Positions 18,593-28,704 are shown, numbered from the stretch's first letter. The stretch is DNA of 64,000 bases from Flammeovirgaceae bacterium (GCA_021298355.1 JAJTEH010000004.1:117479-181478); one strand, 5' to 3'. Notes: a model not told the origin generated them from the sequence alone. Made by a program: numbers and translations.

Positions 18593-21133
18593 TTATTTTT
18601 CTTTTGAAGCAGCTGTTTTCTTTTTGATGCTAATGCTTAGGTTTTCAGCTTTATCTTCGTGGTCGGCTACAATGGTTCCACCTTCTTCGATTTCACCTTT
18701 CAGAATTTCTTCTGCTACCGGATCTTCCAAATATTTCTGAATGGCTCTATGTAATGGCCTTGCACCAAATTGGCTGTCGTACCCTTTTTCAGCTAAGAAA
18801 TCTTTTGCTTTCTCGGTTAGTTCAACCAGATAACCCAATTGCGTAATTCTATCGAATACTTTTTTAAGTGTGATGTCGATGATTTTGTGGATATGTTCGC
18901 GTTGTAACGAGTTAAACACAATCACATCATCCAGGCGATTCAAAAACTCAGGACTAAAGGCACGCTTCAACGCATTTTGGATGGTTGATTTCATGGCTTC
19001 TTCTTCGTTCTCTCTTTTCGCAGAAGTAGTAAAACCAATTCCTGTTCCGAAATCTTTTAAATCGCGCACACCAATATTGGATGTCATGATGATGATGGTG
19101 TTTCTGAAATCTACTCTTCTTCCTAATCCATCCGTTAAAATACCATCGTCTAACACTTGCAATAAAATATTGAAAACATCGGGGTGAGCTTTTTCAATTT
19201 CATCGAGCAATACAACTGAGTACGGTTTGCGTCTTACTTTTTCTGTTAATTGTCCGCCTTCTTCGTAACCAACATAACCTGGAGGTGCACCCACTAATCT
19301 CGATACAGAAAATTTCTCCATGTATTCGCTCATGTCAATGCGTACTAAAGAATCTTCTTTATCGAAAAGATAGGTTGCTAAAACCTTAGCTAATTCTGTT
19401 TTACCCACTCCGGTCGGGCCTAAGAAGATGAAAGAACCTATTGGTTTCTTCGGATCTTTTAAACCAACTCGTGTGCGTTGTATAGCCTTCGTTAGTTTTT
19501 TAATGGCTTCTTCCTGGCCAATTACTTTTCCAGCAAGTTCTTGCCCCATCGTTAGGAGTTTGTTGCTTTCTTTCTGGGCAATGCGTTTGGTTGGGATGCC
19601 CGTCATCATCGCGATTACATCAGCCACGTTTTCTTCGTTAACCGTGTATTTCTCTGTTTTGGTTTTTTCTTCCCAACGGGTTTTAGCAACTTCTAATTGT
19701 TCTAACAGTTTTTTCTCTTTATCACGCAGTTGTGCTGCTTCTTCGTATTTCTGGCTTTTTACAACTCTGTTCTTTTCTTTCTTAATATCTTCAACAGCTT
19801 CTTCCAGTTTAATTATTTCTTCCGGAACATGAATGTTGTTGATGTGCACGCGCGCACCTGCTTCGTCTAAAACATCAATAGCTTTATCCGGCAAATAACG
19901 GTCGCTTATATAACGATCCGATAATTTCACGCAAGCCTCGATAGCTTCTTTCGTATACGTAACATGGTGGTGATCTTCGTATTTTTCTTTGATGTTATCC
20001 AGAATCTGAATGGTTTCCTCAGGCGTAGTAGAATCTACCATTACCATTTGAAAACGTCTGGCTAATGCGCCATCTTTTTCAATGTATTGTCTGTACTCAT
20101 CTAAAGTTGTTGCACCAATGCATTGTATTTCGCCACGGGCTAAAGCAGGCTTAAACATGTTCGAGGCATCTAACGAACCTGAAGCGCCTCCGGCACCAAC
20201 GATAGTGTGCAACTCATCAATGAACAAGATAACATCCGGAGATTTTTCTAACTCGTTCATCACGGCTTTCATTCTTTCTTCGAATTGGCCGCGGTATTTT
20301 GTACCTGCCACAAGCGAAGCCAAATCAAGTGTTACCACGCGTTTGCCAAACAAAACACGGCTTACTTTTTTCTGGATGATGCGCAAGGCTAAACCTTCGG
20401 CAATGGCAGTTTTACCAACACCGGGTTCGCCAATTAATATCGGATTGTTTTTCTTTCTGCGCGAAAGAATTTGAGCAACCCTTTCAATTTCTTTTTCGCG
20501 ACCAACAATAGGATCTAACTTACCATCTTCAGCAAGTCTTGTTAAATCGCGACCGAAATTATCTAATACTGGTGTTCTGGATTTTTCTGTTCCTTTTTTC
20601 TCGCCACCGCGTGCACCTTGGCCACCGGCACCAAATATTTTTGATGAATCATCATCGCCATCATCTGTATCGGATGATGCGGATGGGCCTTCGGATTGGT
20701 ATTCGAGCATTTCTTTAACGGTTTCGTATACAACATCGTAGCGGCTTAATAACTGCGATGCGAGGTTATCTTTATCTCTCAAAATAGAAAGCAACAAATG
20801 CTCTGTACCGATTAACTGTGCCTTAAAGATTTTTGCTTCTAAATAAGTAATCTTTAAAACTTTTTCTGATGCTTTGGTTAAAGGGATGTTGGTAAGATTT
20901 TTAAGGTCTGCTGTTTGTGAGGCAGTTCCTTTCGAAATTTTTTCAATCTCTGCTCTTAGTTCATCCAGGGGTACGCCTAACTTTTTTAATACACCTACTG
21001 CTACGCCTTCGCCTTCGCGAATTAAACCTAACAATAAATGTTCTGTACCGATGTAATCGTGGCCTAGTCGGAGGGCTTCTTCGCGACTAAGAGAAATTAC
21101 TTCTTTTACACGATTCGAAAATTTTGCTTCCAT
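18593..21133 (-). CDS. clpC: ClpC-type AAA+ unfoldase
   Basis: This Hsp100 ATPase unfolds proteins for ClpP and acts in stress response and quality control. The 846-residue protein has two N-terminal Clp repeats (EALRLGHDYIGTEHLLLGL; then LIGTEHLLLSILRD), AAA domain 1 (GEPGVGKTAIAEG, Walker B VILFIDELHTIVG), a middle UVR-like segment (KYEEAAQLRDKEKKLLEQLE) that marks ClpC rather than ClpA or ClpB, and AAA domain 2 (GPTGVGKTELAKVL, Walker B VVLLDEIEKAH). It is transcribed alone, with its own terminator; a clpP gene is not nearby. Confidence 0.96.
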   Translation of the reverse strand: MEAKFSNRVKEVISLSREEALRLGHDYIGTEHLLLGLIREGEGVAVGVLKKLGVPLDELRAEIEKISKGTASQTADLKNLTNIPLTKASEKVLKITYLEAKIFKAQLIGTEHLLLSILRDKDNLASQLLSRYDVVYETVKEMLEYQSEGPSASSDTDDGDDDSSKIFGAGGQGARGGEKKGTEKSRTPVLDNFGRDLTRLAEDGKLDPIVGREKEIERVAQILSRRKKNNPILIGEPGVGKTAIAEGLALRIIQKKVSRVLFGKRVVTLDLASLVAGTKYRGQFEERMKAVMNELEKSPDVILFIDELHTIVGAGGASGSLDASNMFKPALARGEIQCIGATTLDEYRQYIEKDGALARRFQMVMVDSTTPEETIQILDNIKEKYEDHHHVTYTKEAIEACVKLSDRYISDRYLPDKAIDVLDEAGARVHINNIHVPEEIIKLEEAVEDIKKEKNRVVKSQKYEEAAQLRDKEKKLLEQLEVAKTRWEEKTKTEKYTVNEENVADVIAMMTGIPTKRIAQKESNKLLTMGQELAGKVIGQEEAIKKLTKAIQRTRVGLKDPKKPIGSFIFLGPTGVGKTELAKVLATYLFDKEDSLVRIDMSEYMEKFSVSRLVGAPPGYVGYEEGGQLTEKVRRKPYSVVLLDEIEKAHPDVFNILLQVLDDGILTDGLGRRVDFRNTIIIMTSNIGVRDLKDFGTGIGFTTSAKRENEEEAMKSTIQNALKRAFSPEFLNRLDDVIVFNSLQREHIHKIIDITLKKVFDRITQLGYLVELTEKAKDFLAEKGYDSQFGARPLHRAIQKYLEDPVAEEILKGEIEEGGTIVADHEDKAENLSISIKKKTAASKEK

Positions 21134-21262
21134 ATCTTAACTAAACGAGTATGATGTTCTGTAAATGTAATCTTTTGAATTAACTTTTTTTTAATCCCGG
21201 CTATTGAATTTATTTCGTTATCCGCAGGATTTTTTAAATAACGTTGTGCACTTTGTATTTGT

Positions 21263-21877
21263 TCATTCTGCTTGCAAATAGGCTTTGGCCTGTGGGCCCT
21301 GGCAGAAAATCAAATCCAGAAGACTGAGAGGTTTTACAAAGTTGTTGCCAAAAACTTGTGTGTATATAGCCTTTGGATAGAATGATTCCTCAAGTGGTTG
21401 ATTTTTAGGTGTAAACACGTTTCTACAGTCTATGATGTTTTCGCCATAATACATTTCGTATTGGCTGGTCTCTTCCAACTTGGCACTGATGCGTAACCAT
21501 TTCAGACACATTGTCAGCAATTCAACATTCAAATCGAAAAGAAATTCATTTTTCTTAAACAAAATGGCATGAAGATCATCAGCATAAAACTCGAAAAAGG
21601 CAGCTTTAGCATAAGCCGATTGAATGGTTCGCCAATGGTTGTTTAACCATTTTTGGTTGTAATCGATGCGAACGGATTCGATAAGTGTTTTACCGGTTTT
21701 GTTGGTAACGGGTAGAAGCAAAACATCGCGTCCATGTTCGGTGTTGATGTAGCAGCGCGAGCGGTAACTTTGTTTAACGAAATATTCCTTTTTCTCAATC
21801 AAAATAAGTTCTGCATTGGCTAGACTTTTAAAATAGGCAATACCCGGTAAATAATGTGCTTCAATTACAATTGGCAT
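21263..21877 (-). CDS. WbqC-like family protein
   Basis: A 204-residue protein with the family features: an N-terminal H-YLPGIAYF block (EAHYLPGIAYFKSLANAE), a LLLPV region, and NHWRTIQSAYAKAAFFEFYADDL in the middle. WbqC-like proteins are common in Bacteroidota and in some O-antigen loci; their biochemical activity is not established. The gene follows the tsaC-type gene by 4 bases, so both are probably on one transcript. Confidence 0.85.
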   Translation of the reverse strand: MPIVIEAHYLPGIAYFKSLANAELILIEKKEYFVKQSYRSRCYINTEHGRDVLLLPVTNKTGKTLIESVRIDYNQKWLNNHWRTIQSAYAKAAFFEFYADDLHAILFKKNEFLFDLNVELLTMCLKWLRISAKLEETSQYEMYYGENIIDCRNVFTPKNQPLEESFYPKAIYTQVFGNNFVKPLSLLDLIFCQGPQAKAYLQAE

Positions 21878-21881
21878 AGCA

Positions 21882-22505
21882 TCATCCTGAAAAATTTCCT
21901 AACCCTTGTCGAATGATGATTGGTTCATGCTGCGTTAAATCAACTACGGTTGATGGAATGTTACCACTAACGCCACCATCGATTACCAAATCAACTTTGT
22001 TTTTAAAGTCCTCATAAATTTCTTCTGGCTCTGTTGTGTATTCGCGAATTTCATCATCATTTTTAATGGAGGATGTTATCAACGGATTGCCCAATTGCTC
22101 AACTAACAGAGTAGGGATGGTGTGATCCGGAATTCTGATCCCAACCGTTTTTTTATTGACATCCAAAATTTTTGGAACCTTTGAGCTTGCCTCCAGTAAA
22201 AAGGTGAATGCACCGGGCAGATTTTTTTTCAGAAGTTTAAAACTAGGGGTATCCAGATTTTTAACGTAATGCGAAATGTGGCTTAAATCGTGGCATATAA
22301 ATGATAAATCTAACTTCTGCGGTTTGATATCCAGAATTTTACACAAACGTTCAACCGCTTTTCGATTCATTAAATCGCAACCAATGCCGTAGATGGTATC
22401 GGTAGGATATACGATAATGCCACCATCACGCAAAACTTGTATGGCTCTTGCAATTTTTCTTCCTTCCGGATTGATGGGATGTATTTTTAGTAGTTCGGCT
22501 GGCAT
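21882..22505 (-). CDS. Threonylcarbamoyl-AMP synthase family protein (Sua5/YciO/YrdC)
   Basis: From the ATG at 22505 ([21 protein letters not shown]) the product is 207 residues with the YrdC-fold signature [17 protein letters not shown], then [29 protein letters not shown] and a VGIRIPDH segment. The family makes threonylcarbamoyl-AMP, used for t6A37 of tRNA; the KPQ... block reads closer to the YciO/YwlC branch, so the exact role is less sure. A longer frame to 22625 would overlap the mltG start and adds residues unlike the family. Confidence 0.88.
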   Translation of the reverse strand: MPAELLKIHPINPEGRKIARAIQVLRDGGIIVYPTDTIYGIGCDLMNRKAVERLCKILDIKPQKLDLSFICHDLSHISHYVKNLDTPSFKLLKKNLPGAFTFLLEASSKVPKILDVNKKTVGIRIPDHTIPTLLVEQLGNPLITSSIKNDDEIREYTTEPEEIYEDFKNKVDLVIDGGVSGNIPSTVVDLTQHEPIIIRQGLGNFSG

Positions 22506-22586
22506 TTCAGTTGCAAAGTAACAAAATACAACAGGCATTTGTGCATTTGTTAAAATACGATATAACATGCCCTTGTAAACCATTGT

Positions 22587-22594
22587 TATATTTG
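22587..22594 (+). promoter_or_regulatory. Probable -7 element (TATATTTG) for the mltG operon
   Basis: TATATTTG matches TAnnTTTG exactly and ends 18 bases before the mltG ATG at 22613. It lies downstream of an alternative upstream start at 22511, which argues for the shorter protein. No TTG at the -33 distance. Confidence 0.5.
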
Positions 22595-22612
22595 CATAAA
22601 GTACAGAACCGT

Positions 22613-23674
22613 ATGGTAAAGCCACCTAAAAAACTGATTTTCTTTCTTTTGTTTTCTATGCTGCTTATCTCATTTGGGTTTTACAGTTATCAAATTGTAT
22701 TTACACCAAATATATTAGTTGGTAAAGAAGACAGGATAATTGCTATTCCCAGAGATGCCGATTTTAAAACTGTGCAAAAATTATTGCATGAAGGAAATTA
22801 CGTTCAGGATTTAATGTCGTTTGCATTTTTATCGCGCATGATGGGCTACGATAAAAAAGTAAAGCCGGGCAGATTTGTTTTGAAAGCTAACATGACAAAC
22901 CTGCAAGCCATACGCACCTTGCGCCAAGCCAAACAAGTACCGGTGAAAATCACATTCAACAATGTACGTTTGTTAAAAGATTTAAGCGAAAAAATTACTT
23001 CGAATTTGGGCATGCATCCGGATGAGTTTGAAGCTGCCGCTGTAAAATTTGCCATGAACAACACCTACGGATTTAATAAAGATAATCTGATGTGTATGTT
23101 TATACCAAACACGTACGAAGTATATTACAACGTTACTCCGGACGCATTACTGGAAAGGATGTATAAAGAATACACTTTGTTTTGGAGCGAAGAAAGAAAA
23201 AAGAAAGCAGAAAGCCTTGGGTTAACACCTATTGAAGTATCTATTCTGGCTTCTATTGTGCAAGCAGAAACGGTAAAACAAGATGAAGCGCCAACCATTG
23301 CCGGTTTGTATCTGAATCGCTTAAAACAAAACATGCCTTTGCAAGCCGATCCAACGCTGGTTTTTGCATCAGGAGATTTCTCTTTGAAAAGAGTTTTAAA
23401 TGAACACAAAGAAATTGATTCGCCATACAATACCTATAAATACACAGGTTTACCACCAGGCCCCATCAATATGCCACGCATCAATTGTGTAGATGCGGTA
23501 TTAAATTACCAACCGAGTAACTACCTCTATATGTGTGCGAAAGAAGATTTCAGTGGGTATCATAATTTTACCGATAATTACCGCGAGCAAATAAACAATG
23601 CTAATCGCTACCAGCGTGCATTAACAGCAGAAATTAAAAAAGGTGAAGCACTAAGAAAGGCAGGATTGAAATAA
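22613..23674 (+). CDS. mltG: Endolytic murein transglycosylase MltG (YceG family)
   Basis: MltG cuts nascent glycan strands at the inner membrane and is thought to end their elongation. The 353-residue protein (from [14 protein letters not shown]) has an N-terminal membrane anchor (about 7-27), a LysM-like middle and the catalytic region [25 protein letters not shown], with the conserved Glu, then [12 protein letters not shown] and [12 protein letters not shown]. The stop overlaps the start of the thioesterase gene by one base (TAATG), and a third gene overlaps next, so this is a three-gene operon. Confidence 0.93.
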   Translation: MVKPPKKLIFFLLFSMLLISFGFYSYQIVFTPNILVGKEDRIIAIPRDADFKTVQKLLHEGNYVQDLMSFAFLSRMMGYDKKVKPGRFVLKANMTNLQAIRTLRQAKQVPVKITFNNVRLLKDLSEKITSNLGMHPDEFEAAAVKFAMNNTYGFNKDNLMCMFIPNTYEVYYNVTPDALLERMYKEYTLFWSEERKKKAESLGLTPIEVSILASIVQAETVKQDEAPTIAGLYLNRLKQNMPLQADPTLVFASGDFSLKRVLNEHKEIDSPYNTYKYTGLPPGPINMPRINCVDAVLNYQPSNYLYMCAKEDFSGYHNFTDNYREQINNANRYQRALTAEIKKGEALRKAGLK

Positions 23675-24081
23675 TGTATACTTCTCAATTTCAAATCAGG
23701 GTTCGTTATGCCGATACAGACCAAATGGGGTATGTGTACTATGGCAACTATGCTACATTCTATGAAATTGGAAGAGTTGAGAGTTTGAGACAATTAGGAT
23801 TAACCTACAAATCTTTAGAAGAAAATGGCGTGATGATGCCTGTGTTAGAAAATCATTCTAAATTTTTAGCACCCGCCCGATATGATGAATTATTAACCAT
23901 TGAAACAACCTTAACAGAAATGCCTGCTGTTAGAATAACGTTTTACTATAAGATTTTTAACGAACAGAAAAATTTAATTCATGAAGGCGAAACCAAACTT
24001 GCCTTTATTGATATGAAAACCAACAGGCCCTGCCGCATGCCAAAAATAATGGCTGATGTACTTCAACCTTACTTTGCATGA
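23674..24081 (+). CDS. YbgC-type acyl-CoA thioesterase (hotdog fold)
   Basis: A 135-residue single hotdog domain. The active-site segment RYADTDQMGYVYYGNYATFYEIGR holds the Asp (D in DTDQMG) typical of the 4-hydroxybenzoyl-CoA thioesterase/YbgC branch, which hydrolyses short or medium acyl-CoAs. It overlaps mltG by one base and the next gene by four (ATGA), so expression is coupled. Substrate unknown. Confidence 0.88.
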   Translation: MYTSQFQIRVRYADTDQMGYVYYGNYATFYEIGRVESLRQLGLTYKSLEENGVMMPVLENHSKFLAPARYDELLTIETTLTEMPAVRITFYYKIFNEQKNLIHEGETKLAFIDMKTNRPCRMPKIMADVLQPYFA

Positions 24082-25058
24082 AATACAAAACAAAAAAACT
24101 GATACTTAAATATTCGCAAGTACAACGTGTTGTGTCATGGCTTAAGCATGTTCATGTAGGCGGGAAAGCAAAAGTATCGTTATATAAAGTGCTAAAAATT
24201 TTCATGTATAACATGAAAAAAGATGATTTATTGGATAAAGCCAATGGGGTTGCATTCAATTTTATCTTGGCTATTTTTCCAACTATCATCTTTTTATTTA
24301 CACTAATTCCCTACATCAGCGAGTGGGTTCCGGAGGTAAACAAAGAAAGCATCTTAGCATTTTTAGCGAGCTTAATGCCACCCAGCATATACGATTCCGT
24401 TGCCACTACCATTGAAGATATTGTGGGTAACTCCCGTGGAGGATTGTTAACCTTTGGTGTTTTATTCGCTTTGTATTTAGCAACCAATGGGATGGTGGCT
24501 TTGATGCGCGCCTTCAATGCCTGTTACCGAACAGTAGAAAACAGAGGATTTTTTAAAATGAGATTGATTGCAACCGGGTTAACGTTAAACTTAGCCTTTG
24601 CACTTTTTTTAGCAGTTATTCTTTTAATTGTTGGTCAGTTAGTATTGGATTATATATTAGGACACTTACAAGAATTCCATTGGCTTAATCTTGATAACTA
24701 CACAGTTTACATGATTTTGGCTTTGCGATTTATCGTTATCTTTTTAGTCTTTTTCTTTTCTATTTCTTCAATCTATTATTTCGCACCGGCTGTTCATTAC
24801 GGATGGCGTTTTTTCTCCTTCGGTTCTATACTCTCAACGTTAGGTATCATGAGTGTATCGTATGGTTTTTCTTATTATGTAACCAACTTTGGAAGTTACA
24901 ATAAAGTATATGGTTCTATCGGAGCTTTAATTGCACTTATGGTTTGGGTGCAATTAGTAACCATTGTGTTGTTATTCGGCTACGAAATTAACGCTAGCAT
25001 ACATGCAGCCAAAACCAAAGAATTACTTTGGAAAGCGCGCCATACAAAAAAGAGATAA
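24078..25058 (+). CDS. YihY/BrkB-family inner-membrane protein
   Basis: A 326-residue protein with about six hydrophobic segments. Family marks are visible: a D-LLDKANGVAFNFILAIFP start of the first membrane region, LMPPSIYDSVATTIEDIVG, NGMVALMRAFNACYRTVENRGF, and FNFGSYNKVYGSIGALIALMVWVQL near the end, read here as VTNFGSYNKVYGSIGAL. The family is uncharacterised despite the old 'ribonuclease BN' label. It ends 2 bases from the scpA stop on the other strand. Confidence 0.87.
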   Translation: MKYKTKKLILKYSQVQRVVSWLKHVHVGGKAKVSLYKVLKIFMYNMKKDDLLDKANGVAFNFILAIFPTIIFLFTLIPYISEWVPEVNKESILAFLASLMPPSIYDSVATTIEDIVGNSRGGLLTFGVLFALYLATNGMVALMRAFNACYRTVENRGFFKMRLIATGLTLNLAFALFLAVILLIVGQLVLDYILGHLQEFHWLNLDNYTVYMILALRFIVIFLVFFFSISSIYYFAPAVHYGWRFFSFGSILSTLGIMSVSYGFSYYVTNFGSYNKVYGSIGALIALMVWVQLVTIVLLFGYEINASIHAAKTKELLWKARHTKKR

Positions 25059-25060
25059 TC

Positions 25061-25843
25061 TTACAATTGTTCTGGTGTAAGTGCAGGTTCAGTTGTTTCC
25101 GTTTTGTCGGTTACCCAGAAATTGTTGTAACCTTCTCCTACCTGAATACCAATTCTGCCTATAGCCAACATTTCGAGAATAGCAAGAAAGTTAAAAATCA
25201 AAGCAATGCGCGAACGTGAATACTTTTCTATAATCTCCACGAATTGTACTCTTCCTTTTGATTTTATTTCCTGAAAAATAACTTCTTTCTGTGCTTCGAT
25301 GGTATAAGGATATTGAATAACCTGATGCACAGGTTTGTTTTTAGTGGCCTCAAATCTTTTTAATACTTTATCAAAAACAGTCATCAACTTAAAAACATCA
25401 ACATCCTGCAATTCTGCTTCAACATTGGTGCTTTCAGCCAGAGCGCGAAGCTCTTTCGCCAAGTTTCCGCGTTTCTCTTTCATCAATTCTGTTTCTTCCA
25501 TTTTATGGAAGTTTTCCAGAACTGATTTATATTTTTTATACTCTAAAAGATGACGAACTAATTCTTCGCGCGGATCAATTTCATTGCCCTGTTCATCAAT
25601 TTGTGGTCTTGGGAGCAACATTTTTGATTTAATGCGCATTAAGGTAGCAGCAACCAAAATGAATTCGCTGGCTACTTCAATATTCAAAATTTCTAATTGG
25701 CGTATGTAATCCAAAAAATCATTGGTAATTTTTGAAATAGGAATATCGTGTATGTCGAGTTCATCTCTTTCAATGAAAAACAACAACAAATCGAATGGAC
25801 CTTCGAACAAAGGCAGTTTTATCTCAAAATTTTCCTGGCTCAT
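25061..25843 (-). CDS. scpA: Segregation and condensation protein A
   Basis: ScpA is the kleisin that joins Smc and ScpB in chromosome condensation. From ATG 25843 the product is 260 residues starting MSQENFEIKLPLFEGPFDLLLFFIE, the standard ScpA N-terminus, followed by ASEFILVAATLMRIKSKMLLP. The C-terminal winged-helix region contains VQFVEIIEKYSRSRIALIFNFLAILEM. A longer frame to 25891 would begin upstream of the -7 element, so it is rejected. scpB and smc are not in the window. Confidence 0.94.
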   Translation of the reverse strand: MSQENFEIKLPLFEGPFDLLLFFIERDELDIHDIPISKITNDFLDYIRQLEILNIEVASEFILVAATLMRIKSKMLLPRPQIDEQGNEIDPREELVRHLLEYKKYKSVLENFHKMEETELMKEKRGNLAKELRALAESTNVEAELQDVDVFKLMTVFDKVLKRFEATKNKPVHQVIQYPYTIEAQKEVIFQEIKSKGRVQFVEIIEKYSRSRIALIFNFLAILEMLAIGRIGIQVGEGYNNFWVTDKTETTEPALTPEQL

Positions 25844-25863
25844 GTATTTTTCGGAGTGGAGGG

Positions 25864-25871
25864 CAAAAATA
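25864..25871 (-). promoter_or_regulatory. Probable -7 element (TATTTTTG) for scpA
   Basis: Exact TAnnTTTG match on the minus strand, 20 bases before the scpA ATG. It implies a leader of only about 14 bases and fixes the start codon. No clear -33 TTG. Confidence 0.5.
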
Positions 25872-25920
25872 GAGGTATTTTCTGATACCATCTTTGAATA
25901 AATGCCAACCTTATATTAAC

Positions 25921-25928
25921 TATTTTTG
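25921..25928 (+). promoter_or_regulatory. Probable -7 element (TATTTTTG) for dxs
   Basis: Exact TAnnTTTG match with TTTG at 25893-25896 (24-base spacer, slightly long). The start of transcription would be near 25935, right at the base of the leader hairpin. Confidence 0.5.
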
Positions 25929-25931
25929 CCA

Positions 25932-25959
25932 TCTGGCGTAAAAATTGAAATACGCCAGA
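25932..25959 (+). promoter_or_regulatory. Hairpin at the very 5' end of the dxs leader
   Basis: Arms tctggcgta (25932-25940) and tacgccaga (25951-25959) flank a 10-base A-rich loop. The predicted transcript would start at or just inside the left arm. About 49 bases separate it from the dxs ATG. It could protect the mRNA end or act as an operator; no T run follows, so it is not a terminator. Confidence 0.45.
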
Positions 25960-26008
25960 AAACACTTACTTTCAAACTCTGTTTAAAGGTTAAACAAAAT
26001 AACCAGCC

Positions 26009-27931
26009 ATGCTGATAACACCCGGTCCACTCCTCGCCAAAATCAATAATCCTGATGATTTGAAAAAATTAAATCAGGATGAACTCGTGCTTCTTTGTCA
26101 GGAGTTGAGGCAATTTATTGTTGATAATGTATCTGTATATGGAGGGCATTTTGGGGCTAGTTTAGGCGTGGTGGAACTAACAGTTGCTTTGCATTATGTG
26201 TTTAATACGCCTTACGACCAACTCGTTTGGGATGTTGGCCATCAGGCATACGGACATAAAATTTTAACTGGCAGAAAGGACGTTTTCCACACCAATAGAA
26301 TTTATAAAGGCATTTCAGGATTCCCGAAAAGAAAAGAAAGTGTTTATGACACGTTTGGAGTGGGGCACAGCTCTACTTCAATTTCAGCAGCCTTAGGGAT
26401 GGCTATCGCTTCTAAATATCAAGGTTTAGAAGACAAACAACACGTAGCCATTATTGGCGATGGCGCCATGACAGGCGGAATGGCATTCGAAGCCATGAAT
26501 CATGCCGGTGTATCTGACTCAAATATTTTAATCATCCTCAACGACAATTGTATGTCGATTGATCCTAATGTAGGAGCATTAAAGGATTATTTAACCGATA
26601 TCACGACATCAAAAGTTTACAATAAACTGAAAGATGAGGTGTGGAATGTGTTAGGTAAATTCTCATCATTGGGCAAAAATGCGCAAGAGTTGGTGAGTAA
26701 ATTGGAGAATGGTATCAAATCCACTTTGCTAAGTCAAAGTAATCTTTTCGAATCTTTGAATTTAAGATATTTCGGACCGGTTGATGGCCACGATGTAGAT
26801 CACTTAGTAAGCGTTCTGAAAGATTTAAAAAATATAAAAGGACCGAAAATCCTGCATTGCGTTACTGTAAAAGGTAAAGGCTACGGCCCCGCAGAAAAAG
26901 GAAATGCTACTACCTGGCACGCACCCGGTACTTTCGATAAAATCACAGGAGAAATCCACAAAAAAGTTTATGAAAAACCACAGCCTCCTAAATACCAAGA
27001 TGTGTTTGGTCATACGCTGGTAGAATTAGCTAAGGCGGATGAAAAAATAATGGGGATTACTCCGGCTATGCCTTCTGGTTCATCCATGAACATCATGATG
27101 AAGGAAATGCCAACGCGTGCTTTTGATGTCGGAATAGCTGAACAACATGCTGTTACTTTTTCAGCAGGTTTAGCCACACAAGGATTAATTCCTTTTTGTA
27201 ATATTTACAGCTCGTTCATGCAACGTGCATATGATCAGGTAATTCACGATGTATGCATACAGAATCTACCTGTCAATTTTTGTTTAGATAGAGCCGGTTT
27301 CGCAGGAGCAGATGGTCCCACTCACCACGGTGCTTACGATATTGCTTACATGCGTTGCATACCCAACATGGTGATTGCTTCACCCATGAATGAGGAAGAA
27401 TTAAGAAACATGATGTTCACGGCAGCTCAGCCAAGAAAAGACCTTGCCTTTACCATTCGTTATCCACGCGGACAAGGTGTGATGCCTAATTGGAGACTAC
27501 CTATGCAAGCCATCGAAATTGGCAAGGGTAGAGTAGTAAAGGAAGGAGAAGAATTGGCAATCTTAACCATCGGCCACATTGGCAACTACGCTGTAGAAGT
27601 AAGCGAGCAATTAGAAAAAGAAGGTTTAACCATTGGGCATTACGACATGCGTTTCGCTAAGCCTCTTGATGAGGAGATGCTGCATCACGTCTTTAGTAAA
27701 TACAACAAAGTAATTACTGTGGAAGATGGTTGTATCATAGGAGGTTTTGGAAGCGCGGTGCTTGAGTTTGCTAGTGCACATTCCTACAAAGTCGAAGTAA
27801 AATTATTAGGTATTCCTGACCAGGTGATTGAGCATGGGGAACAAATAGAACTACACAAAGAATGTGGTTTCGATGTTGAAGGAATTTATAGAACGGCAAA
27901 AACCATGATCGAAACTTCCGTTAAAGTATAA
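26009..27931 (+). CDS. dxs: 1-deoxy-D-xylulose-5-phosphate synthase
   Basis: Dxs condenses pyruvate and glyceraldehyde 3-phosphate, the first step of the MEP isoprenoid pathway. The 640-residue protein has VYGGHFGASLGVVEL, VWDVGHQAYGHKILTGR and the thiamine diphosphate motif GDGAMTGGMAFEAMNHAG with NDNCMSI. The second half has the Glu of DVGIAEQHAVTFSAG and the LDRAGFAGADGPTHHGAYD block with catalytic His. Normal length. A hydrolase gene overlaps the stop by one base. Confidence 0.97.
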   Translation: MLITPGPLLAKINNPDDLKKLNQDELVLLCQELRQFIVDNVSVYGGHFGASLGVVELTVALHYVFNTPYDQLVWDVGHQAYGHKILTGRKDVFHTNRIYKGISGFPKRKESVYDTFGVGHSSTSISAALGMAIASKYQGLEDKQHVAIIGDGAMTGGMAFEAMNHAGVSDSNILIILNDNCMSIDPNVGALKDYLTDITTSKVYNKLKDEVWNVLGKFSSLGKNAQELVSKLENGIKSTLLSQSNLFESLNLRYFGPVDGHDVDHLVSVLKDLKNIKGPKILHCVTVKGKGYGPAEKGNATTWHAPGTFDKITGEIHKKVYEKPQPPKYQDVFGHTLVELAKADEKIMGITPAMPSGSSMNIMMKEMPTRAFDVGIAEQHAVTFSAGLATQGLIPFCNIYSSFMQRAYDQVIHDVCIQNLPVNFCLDRAGFAGADGPTHHGAYDIAYMRCIPNMVIASPMNEEELRNMMFTAAQPRKDLAFTIRYPRGQGVMPNWRLPMQAIEIGKGRVVKEGEELAILTIGHIGNYAVEVSEQLEKEGLTIGHYDMRFAKPLDEEMLHHVFSKYNKVITVEDGCIIGGFGSAVLEFASAHSYKVEVKLLGIPDQVIEHGEQIELHKECGFDVEGIYRTAKTMIETSVKV

Positions 27932-28704
27932 TGAAGCCAAAAATCCATGTTTCAGTTAGCGGCAATGGCCCTGCCATTGTCTATCTGCACGGATTTTTAG
28001 AAACACACGAAATCTGGAATGATTTCACTTCTTCAATAGGTAATTATACTCATTATGCTTTCGATCTTCCGGGTTTCGGTAGAAGCGATTTACCACCTGA
28101 AAACTTTACCCTCGAAGACGTAGCCACACTTATAAATAAAGAAACGGAAGCTTTAAAACTAAGCACGTTCCACTTGGTTGGTCACTCTTTAGGTGGTTAT
28201 GTTGCCCTTGCCTATCTGAAGTTATTTCCTGAAAAAATTAAAACGGTTACTTTATTTCATTCTACACCTTTGCCTGATACAGCGGAAAAAAAGGAAAACA
28301 GAACCAAAACGATACAGTTCATTAAAGATAATGGAGTAGAAATATTCGCAAGAAGTTTTGTAAAGCCACTTTTTGCAAATCCCAATCATGAGGCCATTGC
28401 TTTTGCAGAAAAACTAGCCATGCAGGCTAAGTTTTCAACAGTAACAGCTTATTTAGCAGCTATGCGCGATAGACCCGACAGGCTGGAAGACCTTAGAAAA
28501 AGTAAGGTTCCATTACTTGTAATTGCCGGAGAAAAAGATCAGGTAATAAATTTACCAGCATTACAAAAAGGCCTAGAAAATCGCCCAAAGACAGTTTTGA
28601 AAATAGTAGTTGGTGTTGGTCATATGGGAATGTTGGAATCTATCGTTGAAACACATGACATTTTTGCAGAATTTTTAGGAGATTATAGTTACCAAAACAC
28701 TTAA
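27931..28704 (+). CDS. Alpha/beta hydrolase
   Basis: A 257-residue alpha/beta-hydrolase. The oxyanion segment VYLHGFLETHEIWNDF, the nucleophile elbow GHSLGGYVAL (Ser), an acid candidate in VIAGEKDQVI and the His of GVGHMGMLE form a complete triad. The substrate is unknown. Its start overlaps the dxs stop (TAATG), so it is made from the same transcript; a functional link with isoprenoid synthesis is only a guess from the position. Confidence 0.87.
   Translation: MKPKIHVSVSGNGPAIVYLHGFLETHEIWNDFTSSIGNYTHYAFDLPGFGRSDLPPENFTLEDVATLINKETEALKLSTFHLVGHSLGGYVALAYLKLFPEKIKTVTLFHSTPLPDTAEKKENRTKTIQFIKDNGVEIFARSFVKPLFANPNHEAIAFAEKLAMQAKFSTVTAYLAAMRDRPDRLEDLRKSKVPLLVIAGEKDQVINLPALQKGLENRPKTVLKIVVGVGHMGMLESIVETHDIFAEFLGDYSYQNT

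Noticed and set aside
22511..22612. N-terminal extension of mltG (and the matching extension of the tsaC-type gene up to 22625)
   Set aside because: The two extensions overlap each other on opposite strands; the mltG extension lies upstream of its -7 element and both add sequence unlike the families.
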